64,000 nucleotides of DNA. Origin: Paractinoplanes polyasparticus (GTDB lineage Bacteria; Actinomycetota; Actinomycetes; Mycobacteriales; Micromonosporaceae). The notes under the pieces were generated by a model. It had not been told where the DNA came from, ran no database searches, and saw only the letters and a program-made list of their open reading frames with translations. Made by a program: the position numbers and the translations under genes. The DNA lies in assembly GCF_019710575.1 (NCBI RefSeq), contig NZ_JAHWFK010000041.1, positions 124,001-188,000 of the forward strand. The letters run 5' to 3'. Shown in pieces: positions 43,023 through 51,336 of this stretch; the first letter of the stretch is position 1; each line of letters begins with the position of its first letter.

Positions 43023-43028
43023 TAGGCT
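43023..43028 (+). promoter_or_regulatory. -10 element of a probable leaderless promoter (serS)
   Basis: TAGGCT ends eight bases before the GTG at 43037; no ribosome site is present. Confidence 0.6.
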
Positions 43029-43036
43029 CGACACTC

Positions 43037-44299
43037 GTGATTGACCTGCGTCTGCTTCGCGAAGACCCCGACCGGATCCGCGCCAGCCAGCGACTGCGTG
43101 GCGAGTCCACCGAGGTGGTGGACGAATTGCTGCGCGCCGATGAGGCCCGCCGATCGTCCACCCAGCGGTTCGAGGCGCTGCGGGCCGAGCAGAAGTCGCT
43201 GAGCAAGCAGGTGCCCAAGGCCTCCGGCGACGAGCGGGCCGCCCTGCTGGCCCGCACCAAGGAGCTCGCGGCCGAGGTCAAGGCGGCCGAGGCCGAGACG
43301 AGCACGGCCGACCAGGCGCTGCGGGCCGCCCACCTCGCGGTGCCCAACCTGGTGCAGGACGGCGTTCCGCCCGGCGGCGAGGACGACTTCGTCGTGCTGC
43401 GCGAGGTCGGCGACCTCCCGTCGATCGAGAACCCGAAGGACCACCTCGAGATCGGTGAGGCGCTGCGGGCGATCGACACCGAGCGCGGGGCCAAGGTGTC
43501 GGGCTCGCGGTTCTACTTCCTCACCGGCGTCGGCGCGCTGCTCCAGCTGGGCCTGCTTCAGATGGCGATCGCCCAGGCGGTCGAGCACGGCTTCGTCCCG
43601 TCGATCACCCCGTCGCTGGTGAAGCCCGAGTCGATGGAGGGCACCGGCTTCCTCGGCGCCCACGCCAGCGAGGTCTACCGCCTCGAGGCCGACGACCTCT
43701 ATTTGGTCGGCACGTCCGAGGTCGCCCTGGCGGCGTACCACTCGAACGAGATCCTCGACCTCGAGGGCGGGCCGGAACGCTTCGCCGGGTGGTCGTCCTG
43801 CTATCGGCGCGAGGCCGGGTCGTACGGCAAGGACGTGCGCGGCATTCTGCGGGTGCACCAGTTCGACAAGGTCGAGATGTTCTCGTTCTGCAAGCCGGAC
43901 GAAGCGGCCGACGAGCACCTGCGCCTGCTCGCGATGGAGGAGGAGATGCTGGCCAAGGTCGAGATCCCCTATCGGGTGATCGACGTGGCCGGCGGCGACC
44001 TCGGTTCGAGCGCGGCCCGCAAGTTCGACTGCGAGGCTTGGGTGCCGTCGCAGGGCCGCTACCGCGAGGTGACCTCGACGTCGAACTGCACGACGTTCCA
44101 GGCGCGGCGGCTCAACATCCGCTACCGCGACGCCGACGGCAAGCCGCAGACGGCGGCGACGCTGAACGGCACGCTGGCGACCACCCGGTGGCTGATTCCG
44201 ATCCTCGAGAATCACCAGCAGCCGGACGGTTCTGTCCGGGTTCCGAAGGCACTGCAACCGTACGTTGGCGGCCGCGACATCTTGGAGACCGCGCGCTAA
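43037..44299 (+). CDS. serS: Seryl-tRNA synthetase
   Basis: Charges tRNA-Ser. 420 aa: N-terminal coiled-coil arm (about 30-100, rich in Glu/Ala/Lys), then the class II core with motif 2 YRREAGSYGKDVRGILRVHQFDKVEMF and motif 3 TLNGTLATTRWLI. Also the serine-binding VGTSEVALAAYHSNEIL and SNCTTFQARRLNIRYR. GTG at 43037. No T-box or leader is visible; the box at 43023 suggests a leaderless mRNA. A long hairpin follows the stop. Confidence 0.97.
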   Translation: MIDLRLLREDPDRIRASQRLRGESTEVVDELLRADEARRSSTQRFEALRAEQKSLSKQVPKASGDERAALLARTKELAAEVKAAEAETSTADQALRAAHLAVPNLVQDGVPPGGEDDFVVLREVGDLPSIENPKDHLEIGEALRAIDTERGAKVSGSRFYFLTGVGALLQLGLLQMAIAQAVEHGFVPSITPSLVKPESMEGTGFLGAHASEVYRLEADDLYLVGTSEVALAAYHSNEILDLEGGPERFAGWSSCYRREAGSYGKDVRGILRVHQFDKVEMFSFCKPDEAADEHLRLLAMEEEMLAKVEIPYRVIDVAGGDLGSSAARKFDCEAWVPSQGRYREVTSTSNCTTFQARRLNIRYRDADGKPQTAATLNGTLATTRWLIPILENHQQPDGSVRVPKALQPYVGGRDILETAR

Positions 44300-44306
44300 C
44301 GCTTAA

Positions 44307-44357
44307 TACACCCGTCGGCTACCAGTAGTCATAGCCGCTGGTAGTCGCACGGGTGTA
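44307..44357 (+). terminator. Two-part hairpin between serS and the HAD genes
   Basis: Outer stem TACACCCGT (44307-44315) with ACGGGTGTA (44349-44357); inner stem CTACCAG (44319-44325) with CTGGTAG (44338-44344); 12-base loop. It begins eight bases after the serS stop and has no T-tract. Probably the serS terminator. Confidence 0.7.
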
Positions 44358-44409
44358 CCGTTCTCCTTCCGCCCTCCGCGGGGGTTTGCACAACCCTCGG
44401 AGGTAATCG

Positions 44410-45222
44410 ATGGTCAAGCCTGGCCTCCCCAAGCTGATCGCGACCGATCTCGACGGCACCCTCGTCCGCAGCGACGACACCGTGTCCGACTACACCCACG
44501 AGGTGCTCGGGCGGGTACGGGCGGCCGGCATCCGCGTCGTCGGCGCCACCGGCCGCGGCCCGCGGCTCACCTCCCTCACCCGCAACGACATCCGCGACGC
44601 CGACTTCCTGGTGATGGCCCAGGGCGGCTGGGTGCTCGACCAGGCCGATTCCACCTATCTGCTGCGTTCCCGCCTGTCCGGCCCCGCACTGGCCGAGGTG
44701 CTGGCCGCGCTGGAGGCCGAGGCGGGCGAGCTCTCCGTCATGGTTGAGGCGCTGGAACACGACGACTCGCCGCTGTGGGGCGACTACGACCCGACGTGGC
44801 GCTATCCGGTGGTCCTGGAGCGCCGGCCCCGCGCGGCCTGCCTCACCGGCGACGTGATCAAGGCCTTCGCCCGCTCCTTCGCCTACGACGTCGACGAACT
44901 GCTCGCCGTGGCCCGCCGCATCGTCCCGCCCGAGGTGGCTTCCGTCACCCAGGCCGGCCTCGACTACATCGAGATCTGCCCCGCGAACGTGGACAAAGGC
45001 ACCGGCCTGGCGGTGGTCGCCCAGGCCGTCGGCGTCGACCCGGCCGACGTCCTCGTCTTCGGCGACATGCCCAATGACCTGCCCATGTTCGCCTGGGCGG
45101 GGTGGGGCCGGGTGGCCGTCGGCAACGCTCACGCGGAACTGCGGGCGGTCGCCGACGAGGTCACGCTGACCAACGACGAGGACGGGGTGGCCACCTACCT
45201 CGACCGGCTACTGTCGAGGTGA
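44410..45222 (+). CDS. HAD-superfamily (Cof-type) phosphatase, first of a tandem pair
   Basis: 270 aa. Class IIB HAD: motif I IATDLDGTLVRSDD, motif II VVGATGRG, motif III lysine in KGTGLAVV, motif IV VFGDMPNDLPMF. The cap domain lies between. Likely dephosphorylates sugar phosphates or nucleotides. ATG at 44410 with GGAGG upstream. Its TGA overlaps the ATG of the second HAD gene. Both end with a nearly identical NDEDGVA-x-YL stretch, so they arose by tandem duplication. Confidence 0.9.
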   Translation: MVKPGLPKLIATDLDGTLVRSDDTVSDYTHEVLGRVRAAGIRVVGATGRGPRLTSLTRNDIRDADFLVMAQGGWVLDQADSTYLLRSRLSGPALAEVLAALEAEAGELSVMVEALEHDDSPLWGDYDPTWRYPVVLERRPRAACLTGDVIKAFARSFAYDVDELLAVARRIVPPEVASVTQAGLDYIEICPANVDKGTGLAVVAQAVGVDPADVLVFGDMPNDLPMFAWAGWGRVAVGNAHAELRAVADEVTLTNDEDGVATYLDRLLSR

Positions 45223-46022
45223 TGTCCTCGCCTTTTCAGCTCGTCGCCAGCGATATCGACGGCACGCTCATCCGCACCGACGGCACGCTCAGCAAGCGCA
45301 CGATCGAGGTGCTCGACGCGCTCGAAGTGCCCTTCGTCGTCGTGACCGGCCGCCCGGTCCGCTGGCTCCGGCAACTCTTCGACCAGATGGCGGCCCCGGT
45401 GCCGGCGATCTGCGCCAACGGCGCCGTCATCTACGACGCCGAGCGGGACGAGGTGCTGCGAGCCGACCCGCTCCCGGTCGAGCTGCTGCTCGACGTGGCG
45501 AAGCGGCTGCGCGAGGCTGTGCCCGACGTCGCGCTGGCGGTCGAGGTCGAGGACGGGCGCGCCTTCTGGTACGAGGAGGCCTGGCCCGTGCGCTGGGAGG
45601 GCGACGGCACGTCCGTACGCGTTCTCACCACGCCCGACGAGCTGACCTCCGCCCCCGCCGTCAAACTGCTCGCGCGCTCGGCCCACCACGGGCCGGACGA
45701 GTTCTTCGAGCTGGTGAGCCGCACCCTGGGCGACATCGCCACGCCCACCCACTCGTCGTCGAGCGCCCTGGTCGAGATCAGCGCGGCCGGCGTGACCAAG
45801 GCTGCCGGTCTGGCCTGGCACTGCGAGCGTTACGGCATCGACAAGTCGAAGGTGATCGCCTTCGGCGACATGCCGAACGACATACCCATGCTGAGCTGGG
45901 CCGGGCACGGGGTGGCGATGTCCAACGCGCACCCCGCCCTCAAGGCCGTGGCCGACGAGATCGGCCTCAGCAACGACGAGGACGGGGTGGCGAACTACCT
46001 CGCGGAGCTCTACGGGCTTTAG
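45222..46022 (+). CDS. HAD-superfamily (Cof-type) phosphatase, second of a tandem pair
   Basis: 266 aa, paralogue of the upstream gene: motif I VASDIDGTLIRTDG, motif II VVVTGRPV, VTKAAGLAWHCERYGIDKSKVIAFGDMPNDIPM for motifs III and IV. The ATG at 45222 overlaps the upstream TGA (TGATG). The cap sequences differ clearly from the first copy, so the substrates probably differ. The stop TAG (46020-46022) overlaps the stop of the convergent bpa gene. Confidence 0.9.
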   Translation: MSSPFQLVASDIDGTLIRTDGTLSKRTIEVLDALEVPFVVVTGRPVRWLRQLFDQMAAPVPAICANGAVIYDAERDEVLRADPLPVELLLDVAKRLREAVPDVALAVEVEDGRAFWYEEAWPVRWEGDGTSVRVLTTPDELTSAPAVKLLARSAHHGPDEFFELVSRTLGDIATPTHSSSSALVEISAAGVTKAAGLAWHCERYGIDKSKVIAFGDMPNDIPMLSWAGHGVAMSNAHPALKAVADEIGLSNDEDGVANYLAELYGL

Positions 46023-46585
46023 AGGTACTGCCCCGTGCGGCCGCCCTCGGCGCCGCCTTCGCGCGGGCCGGGCATGCCGGGCAACACACCCATCGGCAGG
46101 GCCGGACGGCCGGCGCCGGCGCCGCGCATCTGCTCGAGCTGCAGCCGGGCCGCCATCTGCTGCGCGACGAGCGCGGCCTGGATGCCGTGGAACAGACCCT
46201 CGAGCCAGCCGACCAGCTGCGCCTGGGCGATGCGCAGCTCGGACTCGCTCGGCGGGGTCTCGCCCTCGAACGGCAGGGACAGGCGCTCGAGCTCTTCGCG
46301 CAGCTCGGGGGCCAGGCCGTCTTCGAGCTCGGTGATCGAGCGCTGGTGGATCTCGCGGAGCCGGCCGCGGCTGGCCTCGTCGAGCGGTGCCGCCCGGACC
46401 TCTTCGAGCAGCTGCTTGATCATGCTGCCGATGCGCATCACCTTGGCGGGCTGCTCGATCAGGTTGCCGGGCTCTTCGGGGTTGACCGTCCCGTCGGCGT
46501 CCATGGTCCCCAGCGGACGCCCGTCGGGGCCGACCACGATGACGGAACCGTCGTCCTGCTTGACGCTGCCTTGTTCGTCGGTCAT
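46019..46585 (-). CDS. bpa: Bacterial proteasome activator (Bpa/PafE)
   Basis: ATP-independent ring that opens the 20S proteasome gate. 188 aa: disordered acidic N-terminus with DGSVIVVGPDGRPLGTMDADG, then the four-helix bundle core (VMRIGSMIKQLLEEVRAAPL, SRGRLREIHQRSITELEDGL, ELRIAQAQLVGWLEGLFHGIQAAL), and the Gly-rich tail ending in GRTGQYL. The C-terminal GQYL is the proteasome-docking motif shared with Mpa/ARC. The ATG at 46585 has GGGAAG upstream; a second ATG at 46594 is possible. The 20S and Mpa/ARC genes are not in the window. Confidence 0.93.
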   Translation of the reverse strand: MTDEQGSVKQDDGSVIVVGPDGRPLGTMDADGTVNPEEPGNLIEQPAKVMRIGSMIKQLLEEVRAAPLDEASRGRLREIHQRSITELEDGLAPELREELERLSLPFEGETPPSESELRIAQAQLVGWLEGLFHGIQAALVAQQMAARLQLEQMRGAGAGRPALPMGVLPGMPGPREGGAEGGRTGQYL

Positions 46586-46654
46586 GCGATCCATCTTCCC
46601 GCACGGTCTCCAGTCATCCGCCAGCGCCCATGCCGTCTTTCGCAGTGTCCGAGG

Positions 46655-47482
46655 TCACTGCCTCAGCTCGGCTACGACGCACTTCACACTGCCGCCGCCC
46701 CGCTTGAGCTCGGACAGGTCGACGTGCACGGGCTGATAGCCGGCCGCACGCACCTTGTCGCCCATCGCCGTCGCCTCGGTGTTGAGAACGACGTGGCGGC
46801 CGTCGCTGACCAGGTTGAGGCCGAACGCCTCGGCGTCGGAGCGGTCGGCGAGCACGGCGTCCGGGAAGAGCTGGGCGAGCACGCGCTGCGAGGCCGGCGA
46901 GAACGCACCGGGGTAGTAGGTGACGTGCCGATCGTCGAGGGCGGCCAGGGCGGTGTCGAGGTGGTAGAAGGCCGGGTCGACCAGGCGCAGCGACACCACC
47001 GGACGGCCGAGCACCTCCTGGGCCTCCGCGTGCGCGGCCGGGTCGGTGCGGAAGCCGTAGCCGGCGAGGACCAGGCCGCCGTACGCGCCGGGAAGGTAGG
47101 CGAAGTCGCCCTCGCCCTCGTTCACGTGCTGCGGCCCGGCGAAGTTCCAGCCCTGAACGGCGTAGAACTCGCGATGGGCGTCGGCCTCGGCGCCCCGCTG
47201 CGGGTGACGGAAGCGGGCGCCGTAGACGACGCCGTCGACCGAGAAGGCGCCGTTGGCCGCGTAGACCATGTCGGGCAGGCCGGGTACGGCGTCGAGCTGG
47301 TGCACACGGTGGCCGAGGTCGCCCAGCGTGTCACGCAGGACCTCCCACTGCTTGAGGGCCAGGGCGGCGTCGACCGGGACGGTCGTGTCCATCCACGGGT
47401 TGATGGCGTACTCGACCGTGAAATGCTGCGGAGGACACATGAGATATGTCCGGTTCCGCGGCCGGCGCTCGGTGTGGTTCAT
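46655..47482 (-). CDS. ddaH: Dimethylargininase / amidinotransferase-family hydrolase
   Basis: Hydrolyses N-omega-methylated arginine to citrulline, or a related guanidino substrate. 275 aa: MCPPQHFTVEYAINPWMD, DMVYAANGAF, GEGDFAYLPG, LVDPAFYHLDTALAAL (catalytic His in YHLDT), and SELKRGGGSVKCVVAEL (catalytic Cys near the end). In actinobacteria this gene usually neighbours an Lrp/AsnC gene and ornithine genes; here the Lrp gene is divergent at 47550. The -10 TACGCT on the minus strand lies seven bases upstream of the ATG. Confidence 0.9.
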   Translation of the reverse strand: MNHTERRPRNRTYLMCPPQHFTVEYAINPWMDTTVPVDAALALKQWEVLRDTLGDLGHRVHQLDAVPGLPDMVYAANGAFSVDGVVYGARFRHPQRGAEADAHREFYAVQGWNFAGPQHVNEGEGDFAYLPGAYGGLVLAGYGFRTDPAAHAEAQEVLGRPVVSLRLVDPAFYHLDTALAALDDRHVTYYPGAFSPASQRVLAQLFPDAVLADRSDAEAFGLNLVSDGRHVVLNTEATAMGDKVRAAGYQPVHVDLSELKRGGGSVKCVVAELRQ

Positions 47483-47489
47483 GAGCTAG

Positions 47490-47503
47490 AGCGTAGGTAG
47501 GCT
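47490..47503. promoter_or_regulatory. Overlapping divergent -10 elements between ddaH and the Lrp/AsnC gene
   Basis: Minus strand TACGCT (47495-47490) ends seven bases before the ddaH ATG, giving a leaderless transcript. Plus strand TAGGCT (47498-47503) would drive the regulator with a leader of about 40 bases. The boxes are two bases apart, so the promoters compete, and the regulator could control both. Confidence 0.55.
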
Positions 47504-47549
47504 GCGATGCACGAAACAGCTAGAAATCTTGTCTCTTGGGGGCGAATCG

Positions 47550-48008
47550 TTGCAACTGGACGCCGTGGATCAGCGAATCATTGCGTTGCTGGTCGCTGAC
47601 GCACGTTCGTCGTTCGCCGAGATCGGGGCGAAGGTCTCGCTCTCGGCTCCGGCGGTCAAGCGACGGGTCGACCGGCTTCGATCCCGTGGGGTGATCAAGG
47701 GGTTCACCACCGTCGTCGAACCGTCCGCCGTCGGCTGGACGACCGAGGCGTTCGTCGAGCTCTTCTGCACCGGGCGCACCACCCCGGCTCAGATCACGGT
47801 GGCCACCCGCCGCCACCCCGAGGTGGTGGGGGCCTACACGGTCTCCGGTGAGGCCGACGCCCTCGTGCACCTGCGCGCGGCCGACATCGGGCACCTCGAG
47901 CAGGTGCTCGAACGCCTGCGGGCCGAGCCGTTCGTCACCTCCACCCGCAGCATGATCGTCCTGTCCCGTCTGGTCGAGACGCCGACGCCCGTCCCCGCGA
48001 TGGATTGA
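47550..48008 (+). CDS. Lrp/AsnC-family transcriptional regulator
   Basis: 152 aa. N-terminal helix-turn-helix: LDAVDQRIIALLVADARSSFAEIGAKVSLSAPAVKRRVDRLRSRGVI. C-terminal RAM/ligand domain: ITVATRRHPEVVGAYTVSGEADALVHLRAADIGHLEQVLERL. Probably senses arginine, ornithine or a related amino acid and controls ddaH. The TTG at 47550 is chosen for the GGGGG upstream; TTG at 47529 also reads in frame. Confidence 0.9.
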   Translation: MQLDAVDQRIIALLVADARSSFAEIGAKVSLSAPAVKRRVDRLRSRGVIKGFTTVVEPSAVGWTTEAFVELFCTGRTTPAQITVATRRHPEVVGAYTVSGEADALVHLRAADIGHLEQVLERLRAEPFVTSTRSMIVLSRLVETPTPVPAMD

Positions 48009-48048
48009 CCCGGGGAACCCGATCGCCGGCGGGCGCGTCCAACCGGAC

Positions 48049-49875
48049 ATGTCGCGTCGATCCTGGCTCTTGTCCGCACTGGCTGTCCTGCCGCTGGCCG
48101 CCTGCACCGCGTCCGGCCCGTCGGACGAGCCTTCGCCGGTCGCCGCACCGGCCCTGAAGCTCGTCGCGTTCGACTCCTGCGCCCAGCTCGAGAAGGAGCT
48201 GCGGGCAGCCGCCGAGAAGAGCTACGTCGCACCGCCACCCGTGCCCGGGAACGCCCGTGCCCTGGGCGGAGCCGAGGCGGCAAGCACGTCCGACTCCGGT
48301 TCTCATTCCGGCACCAATGTGCATGAGGTGGGCGTCGACGAGCCCGACATCGTGAAGACCGACGGGCGGCGGATCGTCGCCATCTCGGGCGGCGTGCTGC
48401 GCGTGGTCGACACGGCGGCCCGCCGGCAGACGGGGAAGCTCGACCTCGGCCTCCAGGCGTTCGGCGAGCCCACGCTGTTGCTGGCCGGCGACCACGCGCT
48501 CGTGCTCGCCGACGGGGGCGGAATCTCGCCGCTGCGCGATGACACCCGGATCATCCGGCCCGGCAACGGCCGCTCCGAGGTGCTGCTCGTCGACCTCACG
48601 GGCGGCACGCCGCGGCTGCTCAGCCGTTACCGCGGCGACGGCCGGCTGGTCGACGCCCGCCAGCACGGCAGCGTGGCCCGCGTCGTGATCAGCAGTAGCC
48701 CGGACTTCCAGTTCCCGTACCGGGGCGACCCCCAGCCCGAGAACGTGATGCAGGACGACCGGGGCAGCATCGAACGCGCGCCGATGGAGGCGTGGCTGCC
48801 CAGCTGGGAGATCACCACCGGCGGCGCGACGACCCGGGGGCGGCTCGAGTGCTCGGCGGTGAGCCGGCCGGAGTCGTACTCGGGTCTGTCGATGCTGCGG
48901 GTGCTCTCCTTCGACCTGAACGCGACCGCCCTCGGCGACGGGGAGCCGGCCGCGGTGGTCGCCGACGGGGACGCCGTCTACGGCAGCGCCGGCAGTCTCT
49001 ACATCGCGAACAACCAGAACTGGCGGATGAACGCCGCCGGGACCGACGCCGGGCGGGCGGCCCCGCCGGACGGCACCGACATCTACCGGTTCAGCCTGCC
49101 GCCCGTGGGCCAGCCGCTCTACGTGGCGTCGGGCAAGGTGCCGGGGCGGCTGCTCAACCAGTACTCGATGTCCGAGTGGGACGGTCACCTGCGGGTCGCC
49201 ACGACGAGCTGGACGGACGACGCCTCGGCGGTGCGGGTGCTGCGCGAGAAGGACGGCAAGCTGGTCGAGGTCGGTGCGGTCGAGGGTCTCGGCCGGGGTG
49301 AACGCATCTATTCCGTACGGTTCATCGGCCCCCGCGGCTATGTGGTGACCTTCCGCCAGACCGATCCGCTCTACAGCCTCGACCTCGCCGTGCCGCAGAA
49401 GCCCCGGGTCACCGGCGAGCTGAAGATCACGGGCTACTCGGCGCACCTGCAGCCGGTGGGCGAGAACAGGCTGATCGGCGTCGGGCAGGAGGCAACGGCC
49501 CAGGGCCGGCCGACCGGCATGCAGGTGTCCCTGTTCGACGTCACCGACCCGGCCGCGCCCCGGCGCCTCGACCAGCATGTGGTGCCGGGCGGGTCGTCGG
49601 AGGCCGAGTCGGACCCGCACGCGATCCTCTGGTGGCCGGCGAACGGGCTGCTGGTGCTGCCGGTGGCCGACGCCCGAGCCGACGGCGCGCTCGCCCTGCG
49701 GGTGACCCGCGACCGGATCGAGCAGACCACCAGGCTGGCGGCCGCGGCCACGGACTCGGGCCCGATGCGCCGGGCGGTCGTCGTCGGCGACGTGTTGTGG
49801 TCGGTCACCGACGGCGGCGTGCTCGCCTCGAACCTGTCCACCCTGAAGCAGGTCGGCTGGGTCGACCTGAAGTGA
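48049..49875 (+). CDS. Secreted beta-propeller domain lipoprotein (PF09826-type)
   Basis: 608 aa. Signal with RR (SRRSWLLSALAVLPLAAC): lipobox LAAC, cysteine at 19. The C-terminal beta-propeller (about 80-600) includes NVHEVGVDEPDIVKTDGRRIVAISGGVLRVVD, the family hallmark, then repeated blades such as VLSFDLN and SLYIANNQNW. Likely a surface-anchored binding or scaffold protein; partner unknown. ATG at 48049. Followed by a long bidirectional hairpin. Confidence 0.92.
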   Translation: MSRRSWLLSALAVLPLAACTASGPSDEPSPVAAPALKLVAFDSCAQLEKELRAAAEKSYVAPPPVPGNARALGGAEAASTSDSGSHSGTNVHEVGVDEPDIVKTDGRRIVAISGGVLRVVDTAARRQTGKLDLGLQAFGEPTLLLAGDHALVLADGGGISPLRDDTRIIRPGNGRSEVLLVDLTGGTPRLLSRYRGDGRLVDARQHGSVARVVISSSPDFQFPYRGDPQPENVMQDDRGSIERAPMEAWLPSWEITTGGATTRGRLECSAVSRPESYSGLSMLRVLSFDLNATALGDGEPAAVVADGDAVYGSAGSLYIANNQNWRMNAAGTDAGRAAPPDGTDIYRFSLPPVGQPLYVASGKVPGRLLNQYSMSEWDGHLRVATTSWTDDASAVRVLREKDGKLVEVGAVEGLGRGERIYSVRFIGPRGYVVTFRQTDPLYSLDLAVPQKPRVTGELKITGYSAHLQPVGENRLIGVGQEATAQGRPTGMQVSLFDVTDPAAPRRLDQHVVPGGSSEAESDPHAILWWPANGLLVLPVADARADGALALRVTRDRIEQTTRLAAAATDSGPMRRAVVVGDVLWSVTDGGVLASNLSTLKQVGWVDLK

Positions 49876-49877
49876 CT

Positions 49878-49931
49878 GGGGCTTGTCCTGCCGGTCCGCA
49901 CTCAGCCCCGCGGGCCGGCAGGGCAGGCCCC
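49878..49931. terminator. 22-bp bidirectional hairpin between convergent genes
   Basis: Left arm 49878-49899 pairs with right arm 49910-49931 over 22 positions with three G-U/mismatch positions and a 10-base loop. It begins three bases after the beta-propeller stop and ends directly at the stop of the gene on the other strand (49932). Confidence 0.8.
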
Positions 49932-51020
49932 TTACAGATACATGCCGGTGCGGTGATCCTCGGCCGGCTCCTTCGCGGGGGCCGGCTTGTCGCCCTCGCC
50001 GAAGAACCGCTTGCCGCCGAACTCGCCGTGCAACCGGTCGTCCAGCTCGTCGGCCAAGCCGGTCATGACCTGCACGGCCAGCATGAGGTGGGTGGCCTGG
50101 AAGTTGCGGCCGAAGACCGGGATCGACGCCCACACGGTGTCCTGCGCGGCGTAGAGCCGGCCGATCGGCATCCGGTTGGTCAGCTCGGACAGCTTCACAT
50201 AGAGCGTCTCGGTCGGCTCGACCTCGGTGAGGATCGGCGAGAACACGTCGACCAGCGGCGGATTGTCGCGCACTCGCACGAAGACCATCGCCGACCCGGC
50301 CCGGATGCCGATGTCGCCGTCGGCGTCCACCTGCAACTGGTCGACCGTGGTCTTGGACATGGTGGCGACCACCGTGCGGACCCGCTCGTCGAGCGGGACG
50401 ACCTCGTCGGCCGCGTCGGCCAGCGCGGCCGCGAGCACGCCGTCCTCGGCGATGTCGTCGAGGCTCAGCTCGTCGTCGATGCTCGGCTCGTGCCGGGCGG
50501 TGGCCAGCGGCGCGGTGTCGAGGGGCTCGTCGTTCTCGTCGTGCACGAGGTAGACCAGGAACGCCGGGTGCGGTGCGCCGTAGACGTCGCGCAGCGTGCG
50601 GGCGACCACGGTGGCCAGCCGGTTGCTGTTGTCCTGAGTGGAGCTCAGGCCGAACGAGTCGCCCGAGCCCGCCAGCACGCCCGGCGGCGACCAGCCCAGC
50701 GCGACCAGGTCGGCGATCGAACTGCGGTCCATCCGGTAGCCCTCGGGCAGTCCCGCGTTGCCGATCGCCAGTGCCTCGACCACGCTGTCCTCGAGCACCC
50801 GGATGCTCACCGAGTACACGGCGAGACCGGTGCCCGACGCCGTCGGGTCGAGAGTCAGGTCGACGTGCGCGCCCGGGGCCAGGGTCGGCAGCAGGCCGGC
50901 CAGGGCCCGTGCGAACTCTCGCCACGCCTCACCGACCTTTGCCCGCAGGTCGGCCGTGGTGGGTTCGTCGAGGATCACACCCTCGCTGGATTCGCTGCCC
51001 TCGGCGCTCTGTGCCGTCAT
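49932..51020 (-). CDS. YbjN/type III chaperone-like (TY-Chap) protein with a proteasome-docking-like C-terminus
   Basis: 362 aa, two tandem YbjN/TY-Chap-like domains. Domain 1 (about 20-150) has LRAKVGEAWREFARALAGLLPTLAPGAHVDLTLDP. Domain 2 (about 205-345) has MSKTTVDQLQVDADGDIGIRAGSAMVFVRVRDNPPLVDVFSPIL and LAVQVMTGLADELDDRLHGEFGGKR. The protein ends DHRTGMYL, strikingly like the GRTGQYL end of Bpa at 46019 in this window. The ATG at 51020 has GGAGG eight bases upstream. No enzyme motif. A chaperone or adaptor role, possibly with the proteasome, is inference. Confidence 0.8.
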   Translation of the reverse strand: MTAQSAEGSESSEGVILDEPTTADLRAKVGEAWREFARALAGLLPTLAPGAHVDLTLDPTASGTGLAVYSVSIRVLEDSVVEALAIGNAGLPEGYRMDRSSIADLVALGWSPPGVLAGSGDSFGLSSTQDNSNRLATVVARTLRDVYGAPHPAFLVYLVHDENDEPLDTAPLATARHEPSIDDELSLDDIAEDGVLAAALADAADEVVPLDERVRTVVATMSKTTVDQLQVDADGDIGIRAGSAMVFVRVRDNPPLVDVFSPILTEVEPTETLYVKLSELTNRMPIGRLYAAQDTVWASIPVFGRNFQATHLMLAVQVMTGLADELDDRLHGEFGGKRFFGEGDKPAPAKEPAEDHRTGMYL

Positions 51021-51078
51021 GATCGTCACCTCCGCTCCCGCCACCCTATCGAGCGGCGTCCGCCCCATCGCCCCGCTC

Positions 51079-51336
51079 TCAGGGGATGGGCGGTTCGGCC
51101 CCTTCGCCGGGTGACCAGGACACGGCCAACTCACTCAACCGGGCGGCGAGCTCGGCCGGATCGGCGCCCCGGCCGACGGCCACTCCGAGCAGGTAGGCGG
51201 TCACGGGCGCGCCCGGACGCACCACGCCGTGGGCGACGTCACGGGCCAGGTCGAGCACCAGCCGCGTCGGAATGTCGGCCGGATCGACACCGGCCCGCCG
51301 GCCGGCCGCCGCCAGCCAGGCGTCGAGTTCATTCAT
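51079..51336 (-). CDS. DUF6457-type small protein downstream of mobA
   Basis: 85 aa, helical: LDAWLAAAGRRAGVDPADIPTRLVLDLARDVAHGVVRPGAPVTAYLLGVAVGRG. The ATG at 51336 overlaps the TGA of mobA (ATGA). In actinobacteria this short family is repeatedly coupled to molybdenum cofactor genes, sometimes fused to MobA, so a helper role in cofactor nucleotide attachment is likely but unproven. Confidence 0.85.
   Translation of the reverse strand: MNELDAWLAAAGRRAGVDPADIPTRLVLDLARDVAHGVVRPGAPVTAYLLGVAVGRGADPAELAARLSELAVSWSPGEGAEPPIP

Noticed and set aside
47935..50925. A 996-codon open frame on the minus strand
   Set aside because: Antisense to the beta-propeller lipoprotein and out of frame with the YbjN-like gene; no domain resemblance.
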